The notes: generated from the letters alone by a model not told the origin. Counted from the stretch's first letter, positions 1 through 8,145 are shown. The stretch is DNA of 32,000 bases from JAITWN01 sp964581365 (GCA_964581365.1 CAZOOF010000022.1:1-32000), one strand, 5' to 3'. Numbers and translations are program-made.

Positions 1-33
1 GGCGCGGGCGTGGTGTCGAAGGTGATCGAGTAA
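1..33 (+). CDS. tuf: Elongation factor Tu, C-terminal end (partial)
   Basis: Only the last ten codons and the TAA stop are present. They read GAGVVSKVIE, which matches the conserved EF-Tu C-terminus (usually GAGVVAKVIE). EF-Tu delivers aminoacyl-tRNA to the ribosome. A tuf gene directly before rpsJ is the standard proteobacterial str-S10 arrangement, which supports the call although the fragment is very short. Confidence 0.85.
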   Translation, partial: GAGVVSKVIE

Positions 34-151
34 GGGAAGGGAGAGAAGGAAGAGACGAGGGAGCAGGGAGCTGACGCTTCCCGGCCCGTTTGAACCCCCT
101 TCGCTCTTTGAGCTTTCCGTCGCAGCTTAATTGACAGAGTAAAAACAGATT
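34..151 (+). other. tuf-rpsJ intergenic leader
   Basis: This 118-base gap is purine-rich in its first half. It can form one short hairpin with a bulge at 66-82 (GGGAGC pairing with GCTTCCC), which is not followed by a T-run and so does not look like a terminator. In E. coli the S10 leader mediates L4 feedback; I see no clear equivalent here. No strong Shine-Dalgarno precedes rpsJ. Confidence 0.35.
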
Positions 152-469
152 ATGGCAACAACGAGTCAAAGGATCCGGATCCGCCTCAAGGCGTTCGATC
201 ATCGCCTGATCGATCAGTCTGCGCGCGAGATCGTGGAGACGGCGAGGCGTACGGGGGCTCACGTGAAGGGGCCGATTCCGCTGCCGACCCGCAAGGAGCG
301 CTTTACGGTCCTGATCTCTCCGCACGTCAACAAGGACGCGCGGGACCAGTACGAGATCCGGACGCACAAGCGTCTGCTCGATATCATCGATCCGACCGAC
401 AAGACCGTCGATGCCCTGATGAAGCTTGATCTGGCCGCCGGCGTCGACGTTCAGATCAAGCTGCACTGA
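152..469 (+). CDS. rpsJ: 30S ribosomal protein S10
   Basis: S10 binds 16S rRNA in the head of the 30S subunit and, as NusE, joins NusB in transcription antitermination. The 105-residue product has the usual length and the family signatures IRIRLKAFDHRLID near the start, GPIPLPTR near residue 45 and YEIRTHKRLLDI near residue 70. It opens the S10 cluster, 118 bases after tuf. The start is fixed by alignment with E. coli S10, since the ribosome binding site is weak. Confidence 0.98.
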   Translation: MATTSQRIRIRLKAFDHRLIDQSAREIVETARRTGAHVKGPIPLPTRKERFTVLISPHVNKDARDQYEIRTHKRLLDIIDPTDKTVDALMKLDLAAGVDVQIKLH

Positions 470-501
470 CGTCGGGGCGGATTGGTCGAGGGAGTTCAGC
501 A

Positions 502-1152
502 ATGACGATAGGTGTAGTTGGTCGCAAACATGGCATGACCCGTCTCTTCACCGAAGAAGGCGTCTCCGTGCCTGTGACGGTGATCGAGGTCGAGCCGAAT
601 CGCGTCACCCAGGTGAAGACGGAAGAGCGCGATGGGTATCGCGCGCTTCAGGTCACCACGGGCACGCGCCGGGCTTCGCGCGTCACCAAGGCGATGGCAG
701 GACATTTTGCCAAGGCGGGTAGCGCTGCCGGTCGCGGATTGTGGGAGTTCCGGCTGTCCGATGGCGAAGGCGAAGGTATCGAGGTCGGCTCGGAGATCGG
801 CGCCGATCTGTTCGCCGCCGGTCAGCGGGTTGATGTCAGCGGTATCACCCGAGGCAAGGGCTTCGCGGGTACCATCAAGCGCCACAACTTCGCGGGCCAG
901 GATCGCAGCCACGGTAACTCGCTGTCGCATCGCGTGCCGGGCTCCATTGGTCAGAACCAGTCGCCGGGCCGCGTGCTCAAGGGCAAGAAGATGGCCGGCC
1001 ACATGGGCGCGGTGCCGCGCAGCGCGCAGAACCTGGAGGTCGTCCGGGTGGATGCCGAGCGCAATCTGCTCATGGTGAAGGGAGCAGTTCCTGGCGCCCC
1101 TGGTGGTGACGTGATCATCCGTCCCTCGGTCAAGGCGCGTCGGGAGGGATGA
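502..1152 (+). CDS. rplC: 50S ribosomal protein L3
   Basis: L3 is an early 23S rRNA-binding assembly protein reaching towards the peptidyl transferase centre. The 216-residue product begins IGVVGRKHGMTRLF and carries the SIGQNQSPG loop, whose glutamine is the site methylated by PrmB in E. coli; methylation here is an inference. GAGGGAG at 488-494 lies seven bases before the ATG. It ends five bases before the chosen rplD start. Confidence 0.98.
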   Translation: MTIGVVGRKHGMTRLFTEEGVSVPVTVIEVEPNRVTQVKTEERDGYRALQVTTGTRRASRVTKAMAGHFAKAGSAAGRGLWEFRLSDGEGEGIEVGSEIGADLFAAGQRVDVSGITRGKGFAGTIKRHNFAGQDRSHGNSLSHRVPGSIGQNQSPGRVLKGKKMAGHMGAVPRSAQNLEVVRVDAERNLLMVKGAVPGAPGGDVIIRPSVKARREG

Positions 1153-1157
1153 AGGAC

Positions 1158-1766
1158 ATGGATATTCGCATGGTAGGTTCTTCGGCGAGCGTTACCGTTT
1201 CGGACGCGAATTTCGCCTGCCCGTTCAATGAGGCGCTGGTGCACCAGGTGGTGACCGCCTATATGGCGGGAGCGCGTGCTGGCACCCGTGCGCATCTGAC
1301 TCGCGCCCAGGTCCGCGGCGGTGGCATCAAGCCGTGGCGGCAGAAGGGCAGCGGACGCGCCCGCGCCGGCAGTATTCGCAGCCCGCTGTGGCGTGGAGGC
1401 GGCAAGACTTTTGCCGCGGTGCCCGCCGATCATTCGCAGAAGGTCAACCGCAAGATGTATCGCGGCGCGATGCGTTCAATCCTGTCGGAGCTGCTGCGGC
1501 AGGACCGCCTGCTGGTCGTCGAGAGCATCGGTGTCACCGAGCCTCGGACCAAGGCGATGATCGCGCGGCTGGCGGAACTCGGCGTGGAAGGACGCGTGCT
1601 GCTGGTGACCGATGAGATCAGCGAGACGGTCTATCTGGCCGCCCGCAATCTCCACAAGGTCGAGGTGATCGACACGGCCTCCATCGATCCGGTGAGCCTG
1701 GTGCGTTTCGACCGGGTAGTGATCGAGGCTGACGCGCTGCGCAAGGTCGAGGAGCGGCTGGCATGA
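1158..1766 (+). CDS. rplD: 50S ribosomal protein L4
   Basis: L4 binds 23S rRNA and lines the exit tunnel; in E. coli it also represses the S10 operon. The product has KPWRQKGSGRARAGS and ARNLHKVEVIDT, both typical of L4. The frame is open from an ATG at 1149 overlapping the rplC stop, but I chose 1158. From there the N-terminus up to FNEALVH aligns residue for residue with E. coli L4, and GGAGG at 1143-1147 is well spaced. That gives 202 residues. Its stop overlaps the rplW start (ATGA). Confidence 0.97.
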   Translation: MDIRMVGSSASVTVSDANFACPFNEALVHQVVTAYMAGARAGTRAHLTRAQVRGGGIKPWRQKGSGRARAGSIRSPLWRGGGKTFAAVPADHSQKVNRKMYRGAMRSILSELLRQDRLLVVESIGVTEPRTKAMIARLAELGVEGRVLLVTDEISETVYLAARNLHKVEVIDTASIDPVSLVRFDRVVIEADALRKVEERLA

Positions 1767-2059
1767 ACCAAGAGCGTTTGATGAAGATTCTGCTCTCTCC
1801 GCACGTGTCGGAGAAAGCAACCACGGCCGCTGACCGCAACCGGCAGTTCGTGTTCCGTGTGGTGCCCGACGCCAACAAGCAGGAAATCAAGCAGGCGGTC
1901 GAGCATCTTTTTGGGGTGGAAGTGGACAGCGTCCAGGTGGTCAACACACCGGGCAAGACGCGGCGCGTCGGCGCCATCCATGGCCGGCGTTCGGGCTACA
2001 AGAAGGCTTATGTCGCCCTCAAGCCGGGCTTCGACATCGATTTCATGGGCGCGCAGTAA
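1763..2059 (+). CDS. rplW: 50S ribosomal protein L23
   Basis: L23 sits at the tunnel exit and is the docking site for trigger factor and SRP. The 98-residue product has the N-terminal LLSPHVSEKAT motif and the C-terminal GRRSGYKKAYV segment characteristic of bacterial L23. The ATG overlaps the rplD stop by four bases, implying translational coupling. Confidence 0.98.
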   Translation: MNQERLMKILLSPHVSEKATTAADRNRQFVFRVVPDANKQEIKQAVEHLFGVEVDSVQVVNTPGKTRRVGAIHGRRSGYKKAYVALKPGFDIDFMGAQ

Positions 2060-2089
2060 GCGAGCGGCCCGAGACGGATTGGCTGAGAA

Positions 2090-2917
2090 ATGGCGATCGT
2101 AAAGACAAAACCGACATCCGCCGGACGGCGCTTCCTGGTGAAGGTGGTCAACCCGGAGCTGCATAAGGGTGCCCCGCACGCGGCGCTGGTCGAGAGCAAG
2201 ACGCGCAAGAGTGGCCGTAACAACAACGGTCGAGTGACCGTGCGCCATGTCGGTGGCGGGCACAAGCGCAACTACCGGGTCATTGACTTCAAGCGCGACA
2301 AGGATGCGATTCCTGCGCGGGTTGAGCGCCTGGAGTACGATCCGAACCGCAGCGCGAATATCGCGTTGCTGCTTTACGCCGACGGTGAGCGTCGCTATAT
2401 CATCGCGCCCAAGGGCGTGAGCGCGGGTGATGAGCTGCTTTCGGGCAGCGAGGCGCCGATCCGTCGCGGCAACTGCCTGCCGATCCGGAATATTCCCGTT
2501 GGCAGTGAGATTCACTGCGTAGAGCTGAAGCCGGGCAAGGGCGCGCAGCTGGCACGCAGCGCCGGGGCGTCCGCGCAGCTGGTGGCGCGTGAAGGCCGTT
2601 ATGCGATCATTCGTCTCCGCTCGGGTGAGATGCGCCGCATCCTGGTCGAGTGCCGCGCGACGCTGGGCGAAGTCGGCAACTCCGAGCACGCACTGCGCTC
2701 GCTTGGCAAGGCCGGCGCGAAGCGCTGGCTCGGCATTCGCCCAACGGTGCGAGGTGTTGCCATGAACCCGGTCGATCATCCGCACGGTGGTGGTGAAGGA
2801 CGCACCTCCGGTGGGCGGCATCCGGTGACCCCGTGGGGCAAGCCGACCAAGGGGCACAAGACGCGCAACAACAAGCGTACTGGCGGCATGATCGTGCGCC
2901 GGCGCAAGGCGAAGTAA
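2090..2917 (+). CDS. rplB: 50S ribosomal protein L2
   Basis: L2 is needed for subunit association and peptidyl transfer. The 275-residue product is near-identical in plan to E. coli L2: MAIVKTKPTS at the start, RVIDFKRDKD, YDPNRSANIALL, and the C-terminal MNPVDHPHGGGEG loop holding the histidine implicated in peptidyl transferase function. The C-terminus is basic (IVRRRKAK). It lies between rplW and rpsS as in other S10 clusters. Confidence 0.99.
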   Translation: MAIVKTKPTSAGRRFLVKVVNPELHKGAPHAALVESKTRKSGRNNNGRVTVRHVGGGHKRNYRVIDFKRDKDAIPARVERLEYDPNRSANIALLLYADGERRYIIAPKGVSAGDELLSGSEAPIRRGNCLPIRNIPVGSEIHCVELKPGKGAQLARSAGASAQLVAREGRYAIIRLRSGEMRRILVECRATLGEVGNSEHALRSLGKAGAKRWLGIRPTVRGVAMNPVDHPHGGGEGRTSGGRHPVTPWGKPTKGHKTRNNKRTGGMIVRRRKAK

Positions 2918-2932
2918 GCGAGAGGTTTAGAG

Positions 2933-3205
2933 ATGCCACGTTCAGTCAAGAAGGGGCCTTTCGTCGATCTGCACCTGATCAAGAAGGTGGATCAGGCGGT
3001 TGCCGAGAACAGCAGGCGGCCCATCAAGACTTGGTCCCGGCGTTCCATGGTGCTGCCCGATATGGTCGGTCTGACCATTGCGGTGCACAACGGTCGTCAG
3101 CACGTGCCCGTGCTGATCACCGAGAACATGGTCGGACACAAGCTGGGTGAGTTCGCCGCGACGCGCACCTTCAAGGGGCATGTTGCGGACAAGAAGACAA
3201 GGTAA
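2933..3205 (+). CDS. rpsS: 30S ribosomal protein S19
   Basis: S19 is in the 30S head and contacts the A site region with S13. The 90-residue product starts PRSVKKGPFVD and contains RRSMVLPDMVGLTI and GHKLGEFAATRTFKGH, all S19 hallmarks. GAGAGG lies upstream of the ATG. The rplV start follows after nine bases. Confidence 0.98.
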   Translation: MPRSVKKGPFVDLHLIKKVDQAVAENSRRPIKTWSRRSMVLPDMVGLTIAVHNGRQHVPVLITENMVGHKLGEFAATRTFKGHVADKKTR

Positions 3206-3214
3206 GGCGGAAAC

Positions 3215-3547
3215 ATGGAAACGATCGCCAAGCGCAGAAACGCAGACATCTCGGCCCAGAAGTGCCGCCTGGTCGCTGATCAGATCCGGGGGCTTCCGGT
3301 CGCCAATGCGCTGAACGTGCTGACGTTCAGCCGTAAGAAGGCGGCGTTGCTGGTCAAGAAGGTGCTGGAGTCGGCCATTGCCAATGCCGAGCATAACGAC
3401 GGCGCGGACATTGACGAGCTCAAGGTGTCCAAGATCTATGTGGACGAGGGCCCGACGCTGAAGCGTTTCCGGGCGCGCGCCAAGGGTCGCGGCAACAGGA
3501 TCATGAAGCGCAGCAGCCACATCACCGTGGCCGTCAGCGACAAGTAG
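3215..3547 (+). CDS. rplV: 50S ribosomal protein L22
   Basis: L22 spans the large subunit and forms part of the exit tunnel constriction; changes in its loop affect macrolide sensitivity in other bacteria. The 110-residue product shows AQKCRLVADQIRGLPV, NAEHNDGADIDEL and the loop segment PTLKRFRARAKGR. Length and order match the family. Confidence 0.98.
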   Translation: METIAKRRNADISAQKCRLVADQIRGLPVANALNVLTFSRKKAALLVKKVLESAIANAEHNDGADIDELKVSKIYVDEGPTLKRFRARAKGRGNRIMKRSSHITVAVSDK

Positions 3548-3564
3548 ACGGAAAGAGAGACGTC

Positions 3565-4251
3565 ATGGGGCAGAAAGTACATCCAACGGGTATCCGGCTC
3601 GGCATCGTCAAGGACTGGACGTCCAAGTGGTATGCCAATTCAAAGGACTATCCCGACTACCTGCTGACGGATCTGCGGGTTCGCGAATTCCTCAAGAAGA
3701 AGCTGTCGCAGGCTTCGGTGAGCCGCATCCAGATCGAGCGGCCGGCGCGTAACGCGCACATCACCATTCAGACCGCGCGTCCTGGCATGGTGATCGGCAA
3801 GAAGGGCGAGGACATCGAGCAGCTGCGTCGCGAAGTCACGGCGATGATGGGCATTGTGGACGTGCGGATCAACATCGAAGAGATCCGCAAGCCCGAGCTG
3901 GATGCACAGCTGGTCGCAGAGAGCATCGCACAGCAGATCGAGCGGCGTATCATGTATCGCCGCGCGATGAAGCGCGCCGTGACCAACACCATGCGGCTCG
4001 GTGCCCAGGGCATTCGCGTCAACGTCGCGGGACGGCTCAATGGCGCCGAAATTGCGCGCAGTGAGTGGTATCGCGAGGGTCGCGTGCCACTGCACACGCT
4101 GCGCGCGGATATCGATTACGGGTTCGCCGAGGCGAACACGCCCTCGGGCCAGATCGGCGTAAAGGTCTGGGTGTTCAAGGGTGAGGTCTTCGATCGTGGC
4201 GCTCACCAGGATGCGGGTGCGTCCGGCGACGGCAAGGCCGAGGCCGTTTGA
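3565..4251 (+). CDS. rpsC: 30S ribosomal protein S3
   Basis: S3 forms part of the mRNA entry channel and its helicase activity. The 228-residue product begins GQKVHPTGIRLGI and has a KH domain with the GMVIGKKGEDIEQLR loop near residues 73-88. The C-terminal domain carries GAQGIRVNVAGRLNGAE. The tail after residue 210 is variable, as usual in S3. GGAAAGAGAG precedes the start. Confidence 0.98.
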   Translation: MGQKVHPTGIRLGIVKDWTSKWYANSKDYPDYLLTDLRVREFLKKKLSQASVSRIQIERPARNAHITIQTARPGMVIGKKGEDIEQLRREVTAMMGIVDVRINIEEIRKPELDAQLVAESIAQQIERRIMYRRAMKRAVTNTMRLGAQGIRVNVAGRLNGAEIARSEWYREGRVPLHTLRADIDYGFAEANTPSGQIGVKVWVFKGEVFDRGAHQDAGASGDGKAEAV

Positions 4252-4268
4252 TTTAGTGGAGAATCGAA

Positions 4269-4682
4269 ATGCTTCAGCCTAAGAGGACCAAGTACCGCAA
4301 GCAGCACAAGGGACGGAACCGCGGTTCCGCCACCAGCGGCGCTGATGTGAGTTTCGGCGAGTACGGCCTGAAGGCGGTCGACCGTGGCCGCATCACGGCC
4401 CGCCAGATCGAGGCTGCTCGCCGGGCCATGACCCGCCACGTAAAGCGCGGCGGCAAGGTATGGATTCGGGTGTTCCCCGACAAGCCCGTGACCAAGAAGC
4501 CCATCGAGGTGCGTATGGGTAAGGGTAAGGGTAACGTCGAGTACTGGGTTGCGCTGACGCAGCCCGGCCGCGTCCTGTACGAGATGGCCGGCGTGCCCGA
4601 GTCGGTTGCGCGCGAGGCATTCCGTCTGGCCGCTGCCAAGTTGCCGGTTAAGACGACATTCGTTACGCGGACAATACTATGA
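4269..4682 (+). CDS. rplP: 50S ribosomal protein L16
   Basis: L16 organises the A-site region of the 50S subunit. The 137-residue product has MLQPKRTKYRKQHKGRN at the N-terminus, ITARQIEAARRAMTR near residue 42 and MGKGKGNVEYWVA near residue 78. The arginine in the PKRTKYRK area and the GKGKG loop are the expected rRNA contacts. Its stop overlaps the rpmC start. Confidence 0.98.
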   Translation: MLQPKRTKYRKQHKGRNRGSATSGADVSFGEYGLKAVDRGRITARQIEAARRAMTRHVKRGGKVWIRVFPDKPVTKKPIEVRMGKGKGNVEYWVALTQPGRVLYEMAGVPESVAREAFRLAAAKLPVKTTFVTRTIL

Positions 4683-4882
4683 CCAAGGGAAGTGAACTGA
4701 GGAAGAAGACTGCCCAGGATCTGCAACGGGATCTTCTCGATCTGCTGCGTGAACAGTTCAATCTGCGCATGCAGAAGGGTACCGGACAGCTGGGCAAGCC
4801 GCACCGGGTGAAAGAGGTGCGTCGCGAGATCGCGCGCATTCGCACCGTAATGAACGAGCAGAGGAAGGTCGAAGCGTCATGA
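4679..4882 (+). CDS. rpmC: 50S ribosomal protein L29
   Basis: L29 is a small helical protein beside L23 at the tunnel exit. The 67-residue product contains the signature LLREQFNLRMQKGTGQL followed by VKEVRREIARIRTV, as in E. coli L29. Its ATG overlaps the rplP stop and its own stop overlaps the rpsQ start, so the three are probably translationally coupled. Confidence 0.97.
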   Translation: MTKGSELRKKTAQDLQRDLLDLLREQFNLRMQKGTGQLGKPHRVKEVRREIARIRTVMNEQRKVEAS

Positions 4883-5145
4883 CCGAAGTGGCCAAGACGG
4901 TACGCACGATTACCGGACGTGTGATCAGCGACAAGATGGACAAGACCATCACGGTGCTCGTCGAGCGGCGTGTTCCTCACCCGATTTATCGGAAGTACGT
5001 GCGGCGCTCGACCAAGCTGCATGCCCACGACGAGGCCAACGAGTGCCGCGAGGGCGATACGGTCGTTATCGAGCAGTCGCGTCCGCTGTCCAAGACGAAG
5101 TCCTGGCGCCTGGTGAAGGTCATCGGCCGCGCTGAAGGGGTTTGA
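4879..5145 (+). CDS. rpsQ: 30S ribosomal protein S17
   Basis: S17 is a primary 16S rRNA-binding protein with an OB fold. The 88-residue product reads TITGRVISDKMDKTITV near the start, then HPIYRKYVRRSTKLHAHDE and the C-terminal SKTKSWRLVKV. All are diagnostic. It overlaps the rpmC stop by four bases. Confidence 0.98.
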   Translation: MTEVAKTVRTITGRVISDKMDKTITVLVERRVPHPIYRKYVRRSTKLHAHDEANECREGDTVVIEQSRPLSKTKSWRLVKVIGRAEGV

Positions 5146-5172
5146 AGGCGTTAGGAGCCTGGAGACGGTACG

Positions 5173-5541
5173 ATGATTCAGATGCAGACAAGACTCGAGG
5201 TCGCGGACAACAGTGGTGCCCGTGAACTGATGTGCATCAAGGTGCTGGGCGGATCGAAGCGCAGGTACGCCGGCATTGGTGACATTATCAAGGTAAGCGT
5301 CAAGGAAGCCATTCCGCGCGGAAAGGTGAAGAAGGGCGAGATTTACGACGCCGTCGTCGTGCGCACCCGCAAGGGCATTCGGCGTCCGGACGGCTCGGTC
5401 ATTCGCTTCGATACGAACGCCGCAGTGCTGCTCAACAACCAGAAGCAGCCGATCGGCACGCGCATTTTTGGCCCGGTGACGCGTGAGCTGCGCAGTGAGC
5501 AGTTCATGAAGATCATTTCGCTTGCGCCGGAAGTACTGTGA
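5173..5541 (+). CDS. rplN: 50S ribosomal protein L14
   Basis: L14 forms an intersubunit bridge and is the target of the silencing factor RsfS. The 122-residue product has the exact family length and the motif VADNSGARELMCIKVLGGS at residues 11-29. Other matches are RYAGIGDIIKV and GTRIFGPVTRELR near the C-terminus. GGAGA lies just upstream of the ATG. Confidence 0.99.
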   Translation: MIQMQTRLEVADNSGARELMCIKVLGGSKRRYAGIGDIIKVSVKEAIPRGKVKKGEIYDAVVVRTRKGIRRPDGSVIRFDTNAAVLLNNQKQPIGTRIFGPVTRELRSEQFMKIISLAPEVL

Positions 5542-5566
5542 CGGCAGAGCGGCGCGGAGAGCAGGC

Positions 5567-5884
5567 ATGAGAAAGATAAGGAAGGATGACGACGTCGTCG
5601 TCACCGCCGGCAAGGACAAGGGCAAGCGGGGTACGATCATCCGCGTGCTGGACGACGAGTACGTGCTCGTGCAGAACGTGAACATGGTCAAGCGGCACAT
5701 GCGCCCCAACCCGAGCCGCGGCGTGGCGGGCGGCATCATCGAAAAGGAGGCGCCGATTCACGTCTCCAACGTGGCGCATTTCAATCCGGTGACCCGGAAG
5801 GCTGACCGTGTCGGCTTCCGGACGCTGGAGGACGGGCGCAAGGTGCGCTATTTCAAGTCGAACGGCGAAGTTCTGGACACCTGA
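5567..5884 (+). CDS. rplX: 50S ribosomal protein L24
   Basis: L24 initiates 50S assembly. The 105-residue product holds the KOW motif near the N-terminus (DDVVVTAGKDKGKRG) and HVSNVAHFNPVT in the middle. The frame is open further upstream to 5522, but that would overlap rplN. The ATG at 5567 has GGAGAG at a normal distance and gives the usual length. rplE begins five bases after the stop. Confidence 0.97.
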   Translation: MRKIRKDDDVVVTAGKDKGKRGTIIRVLDDEYVLVQNVNMVKRHMRPNPSRGVAGGIIEKEAPIHVSNVAHFNPVTRKADRVGFRTLEDGRKVRYFKSNGEVLDT

Positions 5885-5889
5885 CGGTT

Positions 5890-6429
5890 ATGGCTAGACT
5901 CAAGGAACATTACAGGCAGACGGTGGTGCCGCAGCTCATGCAGCGCTTCGGATACGCGAGCGTGATGCAGGTGCCGTGCATTACCAAGATCACCCTGAAC
6001 ATGGGGCTGGGCGAAGCCGTCGGTGACAAGAAGATCATCGAGCACGCCGTGGGCGACATGCAGAAGATCAGCGGCCAGAAGCCGGTGGTTACACTGGCTC
6101 GCAAGTCGATCGCGGGTTTCAAGATTCGTGATGGCTGGCCCATTGGCTGCAAGGTTACGCTGCGTCGCGAGATCATGTACGAGTTTCTCGATCGGCTGAT
6201 CAATATTTCGATCCCCCGCATTCGGGACTTCCGTGGACTGAACGGTCGTGCGTTCGACGGACGCGGCAACTACAGCATGGGCGTGAGGGAACAGATCATT
6301 TTTCCCGAGATCGACTATGACAAGATCGATGCGGTCCGTGGTATGGATATCGTCATCACCACCAGTGCCCGCACCGACGCGGAAGCGCGGGCGCTGCTCG
6401 AATCTTTCAGCTTCCCGTTCAGGAACTGA
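5890..6429 (+). CDS. rplE: 50S ribosomal protein L5
   Basis: L5 binds 5S rRNA and contacts P-site tRNA. The 179-residue product matches E. coli length and contains ITLNMGLGEAVGDKK, ARKSIAGFKIRDGWPIGCK and the C-terminal GMDIVITTSARTDAEARALL. The Shine-Dalgarno is weak, so translation may rely on coupling with rplX. Confidence 0.98.
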   Translation: MARLKEHYRQTVVPQLMQRFGYASVMQVPCITKITLNMGLGEAVGDKKIIEHAVGDMQKISGQKPVVTLARKSIAGFKIRDGWPIGCKVTLRREIMYEFLDRLINISIPRIRDFRGLNGRAFDGRGNYSMGVREQIIFPEIDYDKIDAVRGMDIVITTSARTDAEARALLESFSFPFRN

Positions 6430-6438
6430 GGTAGGACA

Positions 6439-6744
6439 ATGGCCAAGAAGTCGATGATCAATCGGGATATCAAGCGGCGCGAGCTGGTCGAGAAGTATGC
6501 CGCCAAGCGGCGCGCGCTGAAGGCGCAGCTTCTCGATCCGAATCTCAGTGACGAAGAGCGGGACGAGGCCTGGCGCAAGTTCCACTCGCTGCCGCGCGAT
6601 TCCAGCCGTTCGCGGATTCGTAATCGCTGCCGGCTCAGCGGACGTCCGCACGGGTACTACCGCAAGTTCGGCCTGGCGCGCAACAAGCTGCGCGAGGCCG
6701 CAATGCGCGGCGATGTGCCCGGGCTGGTCAAGGCGAGCTGGTAA
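6439..6744 (+). CDS. rpsN: 30S ribosomal protein S14 (zinc-free form)
   Basis: S14 completes the 30S head near S3 and S10. The 101-residue product is the long C-minus form: it lacks the two CxxC pairs of the short zinc-binding S14. The conserved C-terminal half is present, with SRSRIRNRCRLSGRPHG and YYRKFGLARNKLRE. AGGTAGGA precedes the start. The zinc-free state contrasts with the zinc-type S4 and L36 in the same cluster. Confidence 0.97.
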   Translation: MAKKSMINRDIKRRELVEKYAAKRRALKAQLLDPNLSDEERDEAWRKFHSLPRDSSRSRIRNRCRLSGRPHGYYRKFGLARNKLREAAMRGDVPGLVKASW

Positions 6745-6769
6745 GGACCGTAGTGACCCTTGCCGGTCC
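6745..6769 (+). other. Hairpin directly after the rpsN stop
   Basis: GGACCG at 6745-6750 pairs perfectly with CGGTCC at 6764-6769 around a 13-base loop, starting at the base after the rpsN stop codon. No T-run follows, so it is unlikely to terminate transcription. It lies in one of the wider gaps of the cluster (79 bases before rpsH). It may serve mRNA processing, stability or feedback; this is inference. Confidence 0.4.
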
Positions 6770-6823
6770 CGCTGACGGTAATCGTCTTCGTGCGGCGCAA
6801 ATTACAAACTGGTTGACCTAGAT

Positions 6824-7219
6824 ATGACAATGACTGATCCAATCGCCGACATGCTCACCCGCATCCGCAATGCTCAGCGGAACGAACGCGCGCAGGTGTC
6901 GATGCCGGCGTCGAAAATGAAGGTGTCGATCGCCAACGTTCTGAAGGACGAAGGCTATGTGTCCGGCTACCGCGTCGAGCAGCAGGATGGCAAGGATGTG
7001 CTGGTGATCGATCTGAAGTACTACCAGGGCAAGCCGGTGATCAGCAGCCTGGAGCGGGTCAGTCGCCCGGGCCTGCGGATCTACAAGGGCCGCAGCGAGC
7101 TGCCGCGCGTAATGGGCGGATTGGGCATCGCGGTGGTCAGCACCTCGGCCGGCGTCATGACGGATCGCGCAGCGCGCGCGGCGGGTCATGGCGGCGAAGT
7201 GATCTGCTACGTTTCGTGA
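6824..7219 (+). CDS. rpsH: 30S ribosomal protein S8
   Basis: S8 binds the central domain of 16S rRNA and represses spc translation in E. coli. The 131-residue product has DPIADMLTRIRNAQ at the N-terminus, SRPGLRIYKG in the middle and the C-terminal GLGIAVVSTSAGVMTDRAAR. The start at 6824 (MTMTDPIADM) mirrors E. coli MSMQDPIADM, although a second ATG lies six bases on. Confidence 0.98.
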   Translation: MTMTDPIADMLTRIRNAQRNERAQVSMPASKMKVSIANVLKDEGYVSGYRVEQQDGKDVLVIDLKYYQGKPVISSLERVSRPGLRIYKGRSELPRVMGGLGIAVVSTSAGVMTDRAARAAGHGGEVICYVS

Positions 7220-7228
7220 CGAGTCGCC

Positions 7229-7762
7229 ATGTCCAGAATTGCTAAGAAGCCTATTGAGGTTCCGTCCGGAGTTACAGTGACGGTTAACGGCGACTCCGTC
7301 GCGGTCAAGGGCGCGAAGGGTGAAATGAGCTTTGCGCTCGACGGCAACGTCGAAGTCGTCCAGGAAAATGGCGTTCTGCAGGTGCGGCAGGCCGGCACGG
7401 GTCATCATGCCCATGCCATGGCCGGCACCACGCGGGCGCTGGTCAACAATATGGTGGTCGGCGTGAGCCAGGGTTTCGAGCGTCGGCTTACGCTGGTTGG
7501 CGTCGGTTATCGTGCGGCTGTCCAGGGCAAGGCGCTGAACCTGACCCTCGGTTTTTCGCATCCGGTGGCGTACCCGATTCCGGAAGGAATCACCATCGAG
7601 ACGCCGAGCCAGACCGAGATCGTGGTCCGCGGTACGGACAAGCAGAAGGTCGGACAGGTGGCGGCGGAGATCAGAGCCTACCGTCCACCGGAACCGTACA
7701 AGGGCAAGGGCGTGCGCTATTCCGACGAAGTGGTAGTGCGCAAGGAAACCAAGAAGAAGTAA
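7229..7762 (+). CDS. rplF: 50S ribosomal protein L6
   Basis: L6 sits near the sarcin-ricin loop and the factor-binding site. The 177-residue product starts SRIAKKPIEVPSGV. It has the two repeated L6 domains, and the C-terminal signature PEPYKGKGVRYSDE is intact. Length equals that of E. coli L6. The stop is followed 15 bases later by the GTG start of rplR. Confidence 0.98.
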   Translation: MSRIAKKPIEVPSGVTVTVNGDSVAVKGAKGEMSFALDGNVEVVQENGVLQVRQAGTGHHAHAMAGTTRALVNNMVVGVSQGFERRLTLVGVGYRAAVQGKALNLTLGFSHPVAYPIPEGITIETPSQTEIVVRGTDKQKVGQVAAEIRAYRPPEPYKGKGVRYSDEVVVRKETKKK

Positions 7763-7777
7763 GGGCGGAGAACGCAG

Positions 7778-8134
7778 GTGGACAAGAAGCAGGCACGTTT
7801 GCGCCGCGGGCGCCGTACTCGCGCCAAGATCAGGGAGCTCGGCGTTCACCGTCTGACGGTGCATCGTACGCCCCGGCATATCTATGCCCAGGTGATCGCG
7901 CCGAACGGCAGCGAGGTGCTGGCCAGCGCATCCACTCTGGATGCCGATGTGAAGGCGGCGCTGGAAGGATACACTGGAAACGCATCTGCGGCGGCCGTGG
8001 TCGGTCGCAAGATCGCCGAACGGGCCCGTGCAGCGGGACTGACGAAGATCGCATTCGACCGCGCCGGCTACAGATATCACGGCCGTATCAAGGCGCTCGC
8101 TGACGCGGCGCGCGAAGGCGGCTTGGAGTTCTAA
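7778..8134 (+). CDS. rplR: 50S ribosomal protein L18
   Basis: L18 binds 5S rRNA with L5. The 118-residue product begins at GTG (7778), supported by GGAG upstream and by alignment. It has the basic RLRRGRRTRAKIREL N-terminus, RLTVHRTPRHIYAQVI, and the C-terminal FDRAGYRYHGRIKALADAAREGGLEF, which is nearly invariant in proteobacterial L18. Confidence 0.98.
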   Translation: MDKKQARLRRGRRTRAKIRELGVHRLTVHRTPRHIYAQVIAPNGSEVLASASTLDADVKAALEGYTGNASAAAVVGRKIAERARAAGLTKIAFDRAGYRYHGRIKALADAAREGGLEF

Positions 8135-8145
8135 AGGGCAGGATC

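Noticed and set aside
131..136. TTGACA, a perfect -35 box, 16 bases before rpsJ
   Set aside because: No -10-like sequence lies 16-18 bases downstream; that spacing falls inside the rpsJ coding sequence.
1631..2857. 408-codon open frame on the minus strand opposite rplD, rplW and rplB
   Set aside because: It is a shadow of high-GC ribosomal genes, spans three conserved genes and has an arginine- and alanine-rich composition without any family signature.
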